Shown: positions 7,632-16,269 of the stretch, one piece after another | Layout: each line of letters starts with the position of its first letter | Numbering within the stretch: position 1 is the first letter of the stretch | NCBI RefSeq assembly: GCF_002368195.1 | Contig: NZ_AP018178.1 | Location: forward strand, 853,738 to 917,737 | Origin: Calothrix sp. NIES-2100 | GTDB lineage: Bacteria; Cyanobacteriota; Cyanobacteriia; Cyanobacteriales; Nostocaceae | DNA length: 64,000 nt | Direction: 5' to 3' | Notes under the pieces: generated by a model | What the model was told of the DNA's origin: nothing | The model's database searches: none | Seen by the model: only the letters and a program-made list of their open reading frames with translations | Translations under genes and position numbers: made by a program

Positions 7632-9698
7632 TCAATTTGGGGTTACAGTGCTAGTTGGCGACGGTGACAAGGTTTGAGGGACTACTGGCTCAGGCTCAGG
7701 ATTGAGAAATTCCCGCCAAGTCCTAATTTGCTCTTGTGCGGCGCTATAAGCAGCACTACCTCTGGGAACCAACTTGGCAGTTTCAATACCCTTGTACATA
7801 TCAGACTGTCCCTGTAGGCGTGCGATATTTAACAATTGTTGACTCCATTGGTCAATCGCTACATTCGCATCCATACGTAAGATATTACGCTTGGGAACCT
7901 GTTGGGCTAATTGGATCGCGTCTACTAAAGATTGTGGCGTACCGGCTAGGGCTGTATCCTTCGCTTTCTGCCAGGTTTCTCTAGCACGGATTTCCGTCCG
8001 CCAATCGTCTATTGCCTCTTGGGCTTCACCTGAAAGTGCCCTTCCTGATGAGGCTATGGTTTGAGCTGCGCTAATAGCCGCAGGTAGATTACCAGTTTGA
8101 GCTAGTTCCCGTGCCTGATCCAAGTAAGGCTGGTCTTGAATTCGCTGGATCTTCGCTGTCCAATTCCGAATTTTCTTGCGTGCTTCTGGATACAATGCCC
8201 GACCACTCCGGATTTGACCGGCTTCGGCGATCGCAGCTTGTAATGAGGTGACATCTTCTAGATATGCTATCTGTTCGGCACGATCCAAGAAAGGTTGGTC
8301 TTGAATTGTTTCTACTTGGGCTTGCCAGCGTCCCGCCTCTTGCCTAGCTTCCTTGGCGCGGGGGTTACTATTAGGAATTAGCTGGGCTTGGGCGATCGCT
8401 GCTGTTAAATTGCTGACTGTTCCTTGGCTAGCTAATGTTCGCGCTTTTTCTAGGCGGGCAACATCTTCAATTTCCAACTGCCATCGGGCAATCAATTGTT
8501 GTGCTTTGTTATACACAGCCCTTGATGGCTCGATTTGTTGTGCCTGAGAAATAGCTGTCTGTAAACCCTCAATATTTCCTAGCCAAGCACTTCTTTGCGC
8601 CTCAGCTATGCTAATAAAGTCTTCAACTTCTGTTTGCAGTCCAGTATTTTCAGGAATTTGTCTGACTATATCTAAGGCTGTATCTGCATCTCGTTTATCT
8701 AGATTTGCCTGTGCCAAATCTAACATCTTGCGTCCAAATATCGGAATGAATTCCTGCGCTTTTTGATAAACGTAACTACTTTGCCCAATTGACCCAGCAA
8801 TCTTGATGGCTTCGAGTATGCGATCGGCAACACCACTTTTAGCTAAACTTTCAGCTTTTGCTAACTTCTCTCCATCTTCCCTGGCTGTGGCAATTGTCCG
8901 ATTCAATTGATCGTACTTAGTCGTTGACCAGAATTTATTATCAAGACGCAGTAATTTGGCCGACAGCATAAATGCTGATTGCCAATGCCTTTGTCGTAGT
9001 TCATCTTCTGCTTCTTGGTAAATTCCTTCAGCTTTTGACCAAATAGACTGCCATTTAGTAACTTGTTCTTCTACTTTTTGATAAGCAGGCAAATCATCAG
9101 GTATCTTCCGCGCAGTTGCGATCGCCTCTTCTAAGTTTCCTGTTTGAAAACTTTGATCGGCTAGTTGCAAAATCTCCTTAGACCACCTTTCGAGAAACCG
9201 ATCTGCTTCTCCCCGTAGAGGGTGGTTTTTTGGCAGTTGCTTCACTAACCCAATCGCTTGCAGTAAGTCGGTTACAGTTTGTTTAGAAGCTGCCAACTGC
9301 GCACAATGTAACCGCACCGACTCACTAGCCAACGGCCAGAATATTTTTGGGCAGTTAGGGGCTGCTGGCAACTTTAATAGCATCGAAATTGCCAGGAATC
9401 CTATACCGCCAGGAATTAAGGTTAATAATGCTAACCAAAATACCCAGTTTTGCATCCAGCGGGGCAATTTACTAAAAATATAATTGGGTAAAACAGTTTC
9501 TTCTGACTGTTTATTGCCAGGTAAGCCTTCAGAATTTTTGTCTATTTTTCGCTTCACTGACTTAGAGTTAGAACCAGTAGCTGTAACACCAAATAAATTA
9601 GGGTCTCCGAATTGCTGTGTTTCGGATAAGCTCTTAATTTCCTCTGGATCTCTGGCTCTGCCTCGGGACCAACTGTCTGTAATATCCCGCTCTGTCAT
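7632..9698 (-). CDS. Repeat-rich membrane protein of unknown function (cyanobacterial)
   Basis: A 688-residue protein. Residues 1-80 are polar and probably cytoplasmic. A membrane segment (WVFWLALLTLIPGGIGFLAISMLL) follows at about 85-108. The remaining roughly 560 residues form repeated helical units of about 60 residues. They share patterns such as LxxAIxxAQxIPxxxxxYxxAQxxIxxW and a repeated RIQDQPxLDxA stretch. The repeats resemble TPR-like helical hairpins, and the C-terminus is Pro/Ser/Thr-rich. Similar proteins occur across filamentous cyanobacteria, often loosely labelled 'chromosome segregation ATPase', but there is no P-loop here. The single membrane segment suggests a periplasmic or cytoplasmic scaffold. 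The function is not known. Confidence 0.85.
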   Translation of the reverse strand: MTERDITDSWSRGRARDPEEIKSLSETQQFGDPNLFGVTATGSNSKSVKRKIDKNSEGLPGNKQSEETVLPNYIFSKLPRWMQNWVFWLALLTLIPGGIGFLAISMLLKLPAAPNCPKIFWPLASESVRLHCAQLAASKQTVTDLLQAIGLVKQLPKNHPLRGEADRFLERWSKEILQLADQSFQTGNLEEAIATARKIPDDLPAYQKVEEQVTKWQSIWSKAEGIYQEAEDELRQRHWQSAFMLSAKLLRLDNKFWSTTKYDQLNRTIATAREDGEKLAKAESLAKSGVADRILEAIKIAGSIGQSSYVYQKAQEFIPIFGRKMLDLAQANLDKRDADTALDIVRQIPENTGLQTEVEDFISIAEAQRSAWLGNIEGLQTAISQAQQIEPSRAVYNKAQQLIARWQLEIEDVARLEKARTLASQGTVSNLTAAIAQAQLIPNSNPRAKEARQEAGRWQAQVETIQDQPFLDRAEQIAYLEDVTSLQAAIAEAGQIRSGRALYPEARKKIRNWTAKIQRIQDQPYLDQARELAQTGNLPAAISAAQTIASSGRALSGEAQEAIDDWRTEIRARETWQKAKDTALAGTPQSLVDAIQLAQQVPKRNILRMDANVAIDQWSQQLLNIARLQGQSDMYKGIETAKLVPRGSAAYSAAQEQIRTWREFLNPEPEPVVPQTLSPSPTSTVTPN

Positions 9699-9851
9699 CT
9701 CTCACACCAAAATAATTGAATAGCGATCTGTACTAGATCGATAATTCCATTGTTGCCATAGTAACTTTCTCATGATTAAAAAGCTACTTTTACCCTGATT
9801 TCTCTCCACAGATACCATTAACCGCTGGAAAAATCGGTACTTTTTTATACC

Positions 9852-10757
9852 TTATCCTGAAACTGAAGATTCCGTTTGCAAATCGACAATCAGCTGAGCC
9901 AAGTGATCGCTGCTGGCCTGGTAAATTTGCCCGCAAAAGTCGCAAGTTGCTTCAGCACCATCATCTTTAACGATCATATCTTGTAGTTCGGCTTCTCCCA
10001 ACATTTTTAATGCCCCTAACACGCGGTCAAAGGAACAGCCACAGTGAAAACGCAACATTTGGTTTTCGGGAAAGATTGTCAGCCCCATATCTCCCAACAG
10101 ATCTGTAAAAATTGTGGGCAGTGTCTTACCTGCTTGCAGCAAGGGCGTAAATCCTGCTAAGCTAGCTACGCGTGATTCCAAAGTTGCGACTAAAGCTTCG
10201 TCTCTAGCGGCTTTCGGCAACACCTGCACCAACAAGCCACCAGCCGCCGTCACCCCAGATGCCCCCACAAATACACCTAAAACCGTAGCTGAAGGTGTTT
10301 GTTCCGAACTGACCAGGTAATGAGCCACATCATCACCAATTTCCCCAGAAATCAGTTCCACCGTACTAGAATACGGGTAGCCGTAACCGATATCTCGGAC
10401 AACGTAAAGGAAGCCCTGACCCACAGCACCGCCAACATCTAGCTTACCTTTAGCATTAGGTGGTAATTCCACAGATGGGTTGCCCACATAGCCCCTGACT
10501 GTTCCATCTAACCCGGCATCTACTAATATGCCACCCAATGGTCCATCACCCTTCACCCGGACATTGACTCTAGAACCAGTTCGCTTCATACTAGAAGCCA
10601 TCAATAAACCTGCAGCCATCGTCCGTCCGAGGGCTGCTGTTGCCACATAGGATAGCTTGTGGCGCTGCCTTGCTTCCTCTGTCAGGCGTGTGGTAATTAC
10701 ACCTACTGCTCTAATTCCACCTTCAGCTGCCGTGGCGCGAATTAATTGATCCGCCAT
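9852..10757 (-). CDS. hslO: Redox-regulated chaperone Hsp33
   Basis: About 301 residues from the ATG giving MADQLIRATAAE. An AAGG Shine-Dalgarno lies 8 nt upstream of that ATG, so I prefer it to the in-frame ATG 15 nt earlier. The Hsp33 core includes TAALGRTMAAGLLMASSMK and GDGPLGGILVDA. The C-terminal zinc-binding redox switch is present as CGC (near FHCGCSFDRVL) and CDFC. These four Cys hold zinc in the reduced state; oxidation releases it and turns on holdase activity in the cytosol. Length is normal. It is transcribed alone, downstream of a 386-bp divergent spacer. Confidence 0.96.
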   Translation of the reverse strand: MADQLIRATAAEGGIRAVGVITTRLTEEARQRHKLSYVATAALGRTMAAGLLMASSMKRTGSRVNVRVKGDGPLGGILVDAGLDGTVRGYVGNPSVELPPNAKGKLDVGGAVGQGFLYVVRDIGYGYPYSSTVELISGEIGDDVAHYLVSSEQTPSATVLGVFVGASGVTAAGGLLVQVLPKAARDEALVATLESRVASLAGFTPLLQAGKTLPTIFTDLLGDMGLTIFPENQMLRFHCGCSFDRVLGALKMLGEAELQDMIVKDDGAEATCDFCGQIYQASSDHLAQLIVDLQTESSVSG

Positions 10758-11143
10758 GAAAAACCTTACCAAATAGTATGTTACTAAAACGCCCCTGCTG
10801 AGAGGCTCGCAAATAAAAGTCTTATTTAGTATAACTTAGTATATCTAAACTAAACTTAACCATCTCCTGTTATCGCCAGTTATTCAGGTTGGGTATTGCC
10901 CTGGAAAAACCAAATATATGAGCAATACCTACCCTAAGATGGTTTCAGAAATCAAATAGGAAAGCTATCTCAAACCTGTATCTACATCCCCCGATAATTG
11001 AGAAATGCTATATTAAAAAATAAATTATTGATGATGATATGTGAGATATCAAACAGCTTATGGGGGAATATTTGCTGATTTTTTCTACTAAATTTGCCAT
11101 ACTAAAATAACAACTCATTGCGGCTAATTCTCATCTTAAAAAA
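10758..11143. other. Divergent spacer between hslO and the SRPBCC-like gene
   Basis: AT-rich. It holds one small inverted repeat, GGTATTGC (10892-10899) and GCAATACC (10922-10929). I see no gene, but promoters for both flanking genes should lie here. Confidence 0.5.
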
Positions 11144-11524
11144 ATGCTAGGTACTTTTCAAAAAAGTCAACTGCGAATAGAAATAGAAGCGTCAGCAAAT
11201 GCCATCCACGACAGTCTGCTGCGTCCAGTACAATTACAAAAGTGGCTTTTAGGGCAACGTTTTGCTCCCGGAATGCCAGAAGAACTACACTCAGGTTTCC
11301 AATTCACTACCTGGACTGGGCCAGTGGCGATTCATCATCAAGTAAACGTGGCAAAAGTTAATTGTCTGCGCTTGTTACTGAGTGGTGGAATTGATGGATT
11401 TCACGAATGGTATTGGGGAGAAGGTTGGGTACAGTCCCGCCTCGAAGGTGTATCAATGCTACCCCTAAATTTAGGACAAACTTTGAGTTTGTTGAGTTTG
11501 CGTCAGTTTTTGACAAAACAGTAG
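11144..11524 (+). CDS. Small SRPBCC-like protein
   Basis: A 126-residue protein. The pattern (an initial beta strand ending in EIEASANAIHDSLLRPVQLQKWL, then FxPG and a Trp-rich beta region WTGPVAIHHQV, and GFHEWYWGEGW) resembles the START/Bet v1-like SRPBCC fold of lipid- or hydrophobic-ligand-binding proteins. In that fold, residues like DSLLRPVQLQKW begin the first helix. I do not recognise a named family member. The gene is short for the fold (usually about 140-150), which may mean a compact version or a missing C-terminal helix. It stands alone and converges with the HlyD gene. Confidence 0.65.
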   Translation: MLGTFQKSQLRIEIEASANAIHDSLLRPVQLQKWLLGQRFAPGMPEELHSGFQFTTWTGPVAIHHQVNVAKVNCLRLLLSGGIDGFHEWYWGEGWVQSRLEGVSMLPLNLGQTLSLLSLRQFLTKQ

Positions 11525-11595
11525 TAAGCAGTTTAGTACTTGAAAATTAACCGACTGAAGTCCTGACTACGAAACTATCATCTTGCTCAGATTGC

Positions 11596-12930
11596 CTACA
11601 AATTTGTTAGCAACCTTGCTTTTCTCAAAATAAATGTTAGAACCGTTTCTTGTTGAGAAATAATGTCGGCTGTCACTTCCATACCAGGTTGAATGGCATA
11701 GGATTGATTAGCTTTGGTAAGATGAAATCTATCAGGTTGGATTGTTACTTCATAATAAGGTGAAACTCCAATGTTACTGTTAGTTTGAGGTGTAATGGCA
11801 TCGGCAGTAATACCTCTAACAGCGCCATTGATAGTGCCATAATCTGGATAAGGATAGGCAGAAATCCGCATGATTACTTTACCTTCTGAACATTCTGCAA
11901 CTTGCACAGTTTTGCATAGCTTAACTTTACTAATATCAGCAGCATCTACACGGGCTTTGACAACTAAAGGGGCTTGATTAGGGGAAATTTGGGCGATCGC
12001 TTGTCCTGGTTGTACAACCTGACCAGGATTTCTGATGTCCAGTTTCAAGACGGTTCCTGCTTCTAAAGTCCGAATGATAGTTTTTCGCAAATCCCGATTA
12101 ATTTGTGTAATTTCTTGCTGGTCAAGGTTGATTTTATTTTGAATCGCTATTTGACCTTGGATCAAGGTTTCTCGTTCTTTATTCAAAGCAGCGAGGGTAG
12201 ACTCACCCTTGGCTTTTTCTTGGGACATACGTTCTTGAACCATTGTTACAGCCGCGATACTCGGATTGAGTCCAGTTTTAGCGCGTTGCAATTTGGCGAT
12301 CGCGGCTTTAAAAGTTTGTTCTTTCTCTTTAATTTGCAGTGTGGCGATCGCTCCGGTATTACCTAACTGTTTATACCGCTTGAGTTCTTCCTTGGCAAAC
12401 TCTAAGGTAGCTTTTGCTTCTTCGACTTCTGCTTGCGTGATATTTTGTTTGTCCTGATATTCTCTTTGATTGCGACTGAGATCTGCTTTTGTCGAAGCAA
12501 TCTCTCTTTGGATAGAATTAGCCTCAGCAGCTATTTGAGTTTGTAGCGCCTGCAACTGCGCATTAATTTGCGAAATTTGTAATTGATTCTGCCGAATACT
12601 GTCAAGGATTTGACTTTTTTTAGTCAGGAGTTGAGAGTCATCGATGATCGCGATCGCTTCACCCTTTGCAACCGTCTGATTCTCTTTTACTAAGATAGAT
12701 TTAACAATTCCTTGACCTGATGCTTCAATAATTCTCTGTTCTCCTGCGGGACGGACAGTCGCAGGCGATCGCACAGTAATCGGATATTTAATGATCGCTG
12801 CTAACAAAACAGCCAAACCACAAGTTCCGATCAAAACAACTCCCCCTAACTTTGTCCAACGGCTAATCGCCGGTACAAGTTCGTCAATTTGGATTTGACG
12901 CAGTAATTCTGGGTTATGTTCACTCAGCAT
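11596..12930 (-). CDS. HlyD-family membrane fusion protein
   Basis: About 444 residues from the ATG encoding MLSEHNPELL; a TTG two codons earlier is less likely. A short cytoplasmic N-terminus is followed by one membrane segment (about 30-52, GGVVLIGTCGLAVLLAAI). A lipoyl half-motif (ASGQGIVKSILVKENQTVAKGEAIAIIDD) and a long coiled-coil hairpin (about 105-290) come next. The second lipoyl half (LEAGTVLKLDIRNPGQVVQPGQAIAQI) and a beta-barrel domain complete it. HlyD proteins link an inner-membrane ABC exporter to an outer-membrane channel. It is divergent from the peptide precursor and near a peptide-type ABC exporter, which suggests that it serves that exporter (inference). No TolC-like gene is in the window. 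Confidence 0.9.
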   Translation of the reverse strand: MLSEHNPELLRQIQIDELVPAISRWTKLGGVVLIGTCGLAVLLAAIIKYPITVRSPATVRPAGEQRIIEASGQGIVKSILVKENQTVAKGEAIAIIDDSQLLTKKSQILDSIRQNQLQISQINAQLQALQTQIAAEANSIQREIASTKADLSRNQREYQDKQNITQAEVEEAKATLEFAKEELKRYKQLGNTGAIATLQIKEKEQTFKAAIAKLQRAKTGLNPSIAAVTMVQERMSQEKAKGESTLAALNKERETLIQGQIAIQNKINLDQQEITQINRDLRKTIIRTLEAGTVLKLDIRNPGQVVQPGQAIAQISPNQAPLVVKARVDAADISKVKLCKTVQVAECSEGKVIMRISAYPYPDYGTINGAVRGITADAITPQTNSNIGVSPYYEVTIQPDRFHLTKANQSYAIQPGMEVTADIISQQETVLTFILRKARLLTNL

Positions 12931-13857
12931 GAGCAATAAAACTTGTATTAAATAAAAGTTAATAAAATCTGGCTAGAGTCTAGTGGAGATGAGACTAGTA
13001 CAACAAAGCAAAAGTAAAAAGTAAAAAGAAAGAATACTTATACAGCCAGGTTTTTCCCCATTCCAAATGGTCTGTTTATTTCCGCCGTGACGTACTAGTT
13101 TTCCTCTTCATATATCTCAATAAAGTTTTCTTAAGATACAAGCGAATTTTACTTTTAGTCTCTAACTGAACCACATTGTTTCATCTTTGCTGGATGTAAT
13201 GGCTTGAAAGCTGCACATCAATTCACCACCTCATTATCAAAATTTAGATAAATTTTACCCTTTTCTTACTCTTTGCTTAATATTCTTTTGATAATCGAAG
13301 CTGATGTCCATACTCAATTTCTATTTTCAGCAATATTGCGGAATAAATGTATTTTAAATTACAGTAAATATGTCATTTTAAAAACATATTTAACTTTTTT
13401 CTAAAAATTACTCGCTCAATTTACAAATATTTAAAAGTATAACTACTCAGAAAAATCAATTTCTTTGCCATACATTTAATTGCAGAGGTTATTATCGCTA
13501 TAAAAATTAACAAATTTAAATCTACTTATGGAGTGTAATAACCTTTGATAAATCTCACACAAGGAGGTTGATAAAGCTGAGAAACTTCCTTTATCAAAAT
13601 GGCTTATATTTCTAGATATTTATACTTATATCTATCTCAAGGATGATTTTCGCTGAAAAAAATAGCATTTAGTATAACTCGTATAAGTTAGCAGAAATCA
13701 ATCAATTCAAATATTCAAAAATCAGATGCATTTACTATGTTTAATGCTCAGATTTTGCTCGGGTCAGTTGATTGATGCTGACTTATAAATTGCTCAATAA
13801 ATTATCAGAGCAATTTCTATAAAAACCAAAATTTACATCATGAACGGAGGCCTTGTA
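12931..13857. promoter_or_regulatory. Long AT-rich divergent control region of the peptide locus
   Basis: This 927-bp spacer lies between the HlyD gene (minus) and the precursor (plus). It must hold promoters for both. A small hairpin, TTGATAAAG / CTTTATCAA, sits at about 13568-13597 just after an AAGGAGG. The following open stretch (ATGGCTTATATT...) encodes only 15 residues and I do not call it. A TATAACT-type sequence (GTATAACTCGTATAAGT, about 13673-13689) could be a -10 region. I see no second precursor gene. Confidence 0.4.
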
Positions 13858-14040
13858 ATGGTTAACGTATCTGGGTATGAACTCTTTTCAATTTCTGAAA
13901 ACTTCTTAACAGATTTGTCAGATGAAGATGAATCTATAATTACAGGTGGTGGTGGCTGCAGCCACGGTAGAAGTAAGAGCAAGAGCCGGAAGCACAAGAG
14001 AAGCAAGAGCCGGAGCAAGAGCCGGAAGTATTGTAGATAG
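13858..14040 (+). CDS. RiPP-like precursor peptide with double-Gly leader and basic Ser-rich core
   Basis: A 60-residue peptide. The start at 13858 is fixed by GGAGG at 13846-13850 with 7-nt spacing; the upstream ATG at 13840 overlaps that site. The leader (1-33) is acidic and ends LTDLSDEDESIITGGGG, a classic Gly-Gly cleavage context for C39-peptidase exporters. The 27-residue core starts with Cys and has its second Cys at the penultimate position. It carries 8 Ser and 13 Lys/Arg, arranged as RSKSKSRKHKRSKSRSKS. The core has Ser to dehydrate and Cys to close rings, which suits a lanthipeptide-type pathway, and it sits directly before kinase and HopA1 genes. The product is unknown; a phosphorylated or unmodified cationic peptide is also possible. 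Confidence 0.75.
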   Translation: MVNVSGYELFSISENFLTDLSDEDESIITGGGGCSHGRSKSKSRKHKRSKSRSKSRKYCR

Positions 14041-14246
14041 TAAGCTCTGTAAACGGCAATCAATAGAACTAGTACCCTTGTGAATTCAAAATAGCGAAGC
14101 CATCTCAAAATTGAAACAGCTATACGGTGTCAGCGTTTCATCTATTTGGAATGGGTAGTTTATTTACATACAAGATGTACTAATAGCGATAGCCTATTAA
14201 CTGAGACCTTAGCCCTTAGTTAATACTTCCAACCTATTTTTTTATA

Positions 14247-14299
14247 AAACTTGTTGTAAAAATCTGGAACAGTAGTTACTCAATTTTTACAACAAGTTT
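14247..14299 (+). terminator. 17-bp perfect stem between precursor and kinase (attenuator candidate)
   Basis: AAACTTGTTGTAAAAAT (14247-14263) pairs exactly with 14283-14299 around a 19-nt loop. It lies in the 335-bp gap between the precursor and the kinase gene, where peptide operons often place a leaky terminator or an RNA-stabilising hairpin so that precursor transcripts exceed enzyme transcripts. There is no long T-run, so a processing or stability role is as likely as termination. Confidence 0.6.
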
Positions 14300-14375
14300 C
14301 TTGAATAATTTTGTGTTATTTTTTTATATTGCCAGCAACACAGTTATTAAATTTATTTTCAAATCAAGCATAAAA

Positions 14376-15515
14376 ATGACATTTTTATTAAGCGATCGCA
14401 ATTTTTTAGAACATTTAATTGCGCATAATTTATGTGAATTAAAAGAACTGAAAGTTAGCCGGTTTAAATCAAAAAGTTGTAAAAACTTTAATTTATTAGT
14501 GGTTTTCTCTAATAATTGTCATCTGCTAATTAAACAAGAACGCCATAACAAAGAAGGTAAAACTTATGGTGAGTTCTTACAAGAATGGCGCATCCATCAG
14601 TGGTTGCAACATTTTCCGGATATGAGTAACATTCGCGCAATTATATCTGAGGCTCTGCATTTTGATCCGATGCGCTCAATTATTATTTTTAATTACCTTA
14701 ACGATTATTGTGACTTAGAAGATTTTTACGACAACGAGCATATTTTTCCCCAAGAAATCGCAGCATCTTTGGGAACGAGTATAGCCACGATTCATCGCAG
14801 CACTTGGGAATGTCATAAATATAAAGAATTTTTAGCAAAAAACTATGAAGAGATAGACAAACATCCTAACTTTCTCCGTGATTTAGAAAGGATTAGTCCA
14901 GAAATTTTTGCTCATGTTTCTCTGGAGAATTTAAAATTCTTTAAACTTTATCAGCGTCATGATAGTCTAAGACAGGCGATCGCTCAACTACAAACCGCTT
15001 ACCAAAGTTGTTGTTTAGTCCACAATGACTTAAAACTCAACAATATTTTATTGCATAACAAATGGCAGCAATCCCAAAATCAAGTTGTGGTTCGCCTGAT
15101 TGATTGGGAAAAATTTGCTTGGGGAGATCCAGCATTTGATTTAGGAACAATTATCGCCAGTTACTTAAATATTTGGTTAAGCAGTTTAGTTATCAGTACA
15201 GATATCGATGTGCAAACAGCTTTGCGATTAGCGGGTACTCCCCTGAATCAGATCCAACCTAGTATGTTTTCTTTAATAAAAGCTTATTTGACTCACTTTC
15301 CGGAAATCTTGAAGTTACGTCCTAATTTTTTACAATTGGTAATGCAATTTACTGGTTTGGCATTAGTTGAAAAAATTCAAATAAAAATAGATTATCACGA
15401 AGGCTTTGGCAATACAGGTATCTGTATGCTTCAGGTTGCCAATACTTTATTGTGCCATCCCAATCAATCAATCCCGATTATTTTCGGACAAAGCACATCT
15501 GAATTAAATTTTTAA
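14376..15515 (+). CDS. APH/CHK-like kinase, putative Ser/Thr-activating enzyme of the peptide locus
   Basis: About 379 residues from the ATG at 14376; an in-frame TTG at 14301 would add 25 residues but sits inside the hairpin region. The catalytic loop HNDLKLNNILL lies near residues 214-224, and the metal-binding LIDWEKFAWGDPAFDLG near 241-257. Both are typical of aminoglycoside-phosphotransferase-fold kinases. The N-lobe is divergent. In class V lanthipeptide synthetases a kinase-like protein (LxmK type) acts with a HopA1-like lyase to phosphorylate and dehydrate Ser/Thr. The HopA1 gene starts 34 nt after this stop, which supports that role. A small-molecule kinase cannot be excluded from sequence alone. 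Confidence 0.78.
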   Translation: MTFLLSDRNFLEHLIAHNLCELKELKVSRFKSKSCKNFNLLVVFSNNCHLLIKQERHNKEGKTYGEFLQEWRIHQWLQHFPDMSNIRAIISEALHFDPMRSIIIFNYLNDYCDLEDFYDNEHIFPQEIAASLGTSIATIHRSTWECHKYKEFLAKNYEEIDKHPNFLRDLERISPEIFAHVSLENLKFFKLYQRHDSLRQAIAQLQTAYQSCCLVHNDLKLNNILLHNKWQQSQNQVVVRLIDWEKFAWGDPAFDLGTIIASYLNIWLSSLVISTDIDVQTALRLAGTPLNQIQPSMFSLIKAYLTHFPEILKLRPNFLQLVMQFTGLALVEKIQIKIDYHEGFGNTGICMLQVANTLLCHPNQSIPIIFGQSTSELNF

Positions 15516-15549
15516 CCCACTTAGTATAAAAACATATAAATTTACAAAA

Positions 15550-16269
15550 TTGATCATGCAATTGCGAGAATTACGACCTCATGATATATCCAATGCTGCC
15601 TTAGAAGACATCGTTAGCAAGGTTCAGATTCAATCTGACTTTACTATTACTCATGCAGATTACCAACCTTTAAAACTTGCTGATGAAATCGTAGTATCTC
15701 TTCAAAACTTACCGATTGAAATCCAGAATAGGTATTTGAATCTGCAACTGCGGAATTTTCTCTATGGCACTTATTACAATGGCGAATTAAAAGCTACCCT
15801 AGCAAACAATGTCAATACCGATAGTGTATTACAGAGAAAAAAGTTAGAGAATAATCATGCTGGTGGAGTTAACCGAGAGTTTTACGAATACTTGCAGGAA
15901 AGTAATTTTGGTAAAGGCTACTTTGATCCAAGATGGCGTGTAGTGAAGCAAGAAAGCGATCATCTACTTGCTGTGCAAAAAGATGATCTGACATTGCATA
16001 TTGAACCAGAACGCTATCTACAATTAGCTGAACACTCGGCTAATATTGGTGATGAAGTTGCCGTTATGATGCCTCATAACCTGATAGAAAATGCGTATTA
16101 CATAGCAGTAAGTAATGCAGGTTTGGTGAATCAAACTCATGCAGTAAATATTTATTTTAATTTTACCCCCGAAGGTGTGATCGCATTGATGAAAAGTCTG
16201 ACACAGCAACTAAACGAAATCAATATTCCCTTCACTTTTAAAGTATCTCTCCCAACAGGAGTTAATTGA
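15550..16269 (+). CDS. HopA1-family protein, C-terminally shortened (putative lyase partner)
   Basis: A 239-residue protein. The family core is clear: REFYEYLQESNFGKGYFDPRWRV, then AVQKDDLTLHIEPERYL, GDEVAVMMPHNLIENAYYIAV, and YFNFTPEGVIALMKSLTQQLNEINIPFTFKV. HopA1 (a type III effector family) homologues act in class V lanthipeptide synthetases as the elimination partner of a kinase. From memory, family members continue well past the FKV block; here the frame changes character and stops 7 residues later. This matches a deletion or frameshift near 16244. It follows the kinase by 34 nt and is in the same operon. Whether the shortened protein still works is unknown. Confidence 0.82.
   Translation: MIMQLRELRPHDISNAALEDIVSKVQIQSDFTITHADYQPLKLADEIVVSLQNLPIEIQNRYLNLQLRNFLYGTYYNGELKATLANNVNTDSVLQRKKLENNHAGGVNREFYEYLQESNFGKGYFDPRWRVVKQESDHLLAVQKDDLTLHIEPERYLQLAEHSANIGDEVAVMMPHNLIENAYYIAVSNAGLVNQTHAVNIYFNFTPEGVIALMKSLTQQLNEINIPFTFKVSLPTGVN

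Noticed and set aside
13577..13630. 15-codon frame (MAYISRYLYLYLSQG) before the precursor, considered as a second peptide gene
   Set aside because: The AAGGAGG is too far upstream and it has no leader or Gly-Gly motif.
13833..14108. Minus-strand Leu/Arg-rich frame over the precursor
   Set aside because: It is the complement of the Ser/Lys/Arg codon repeats; the plus frame has an ideal ribosome site and a leader motif.
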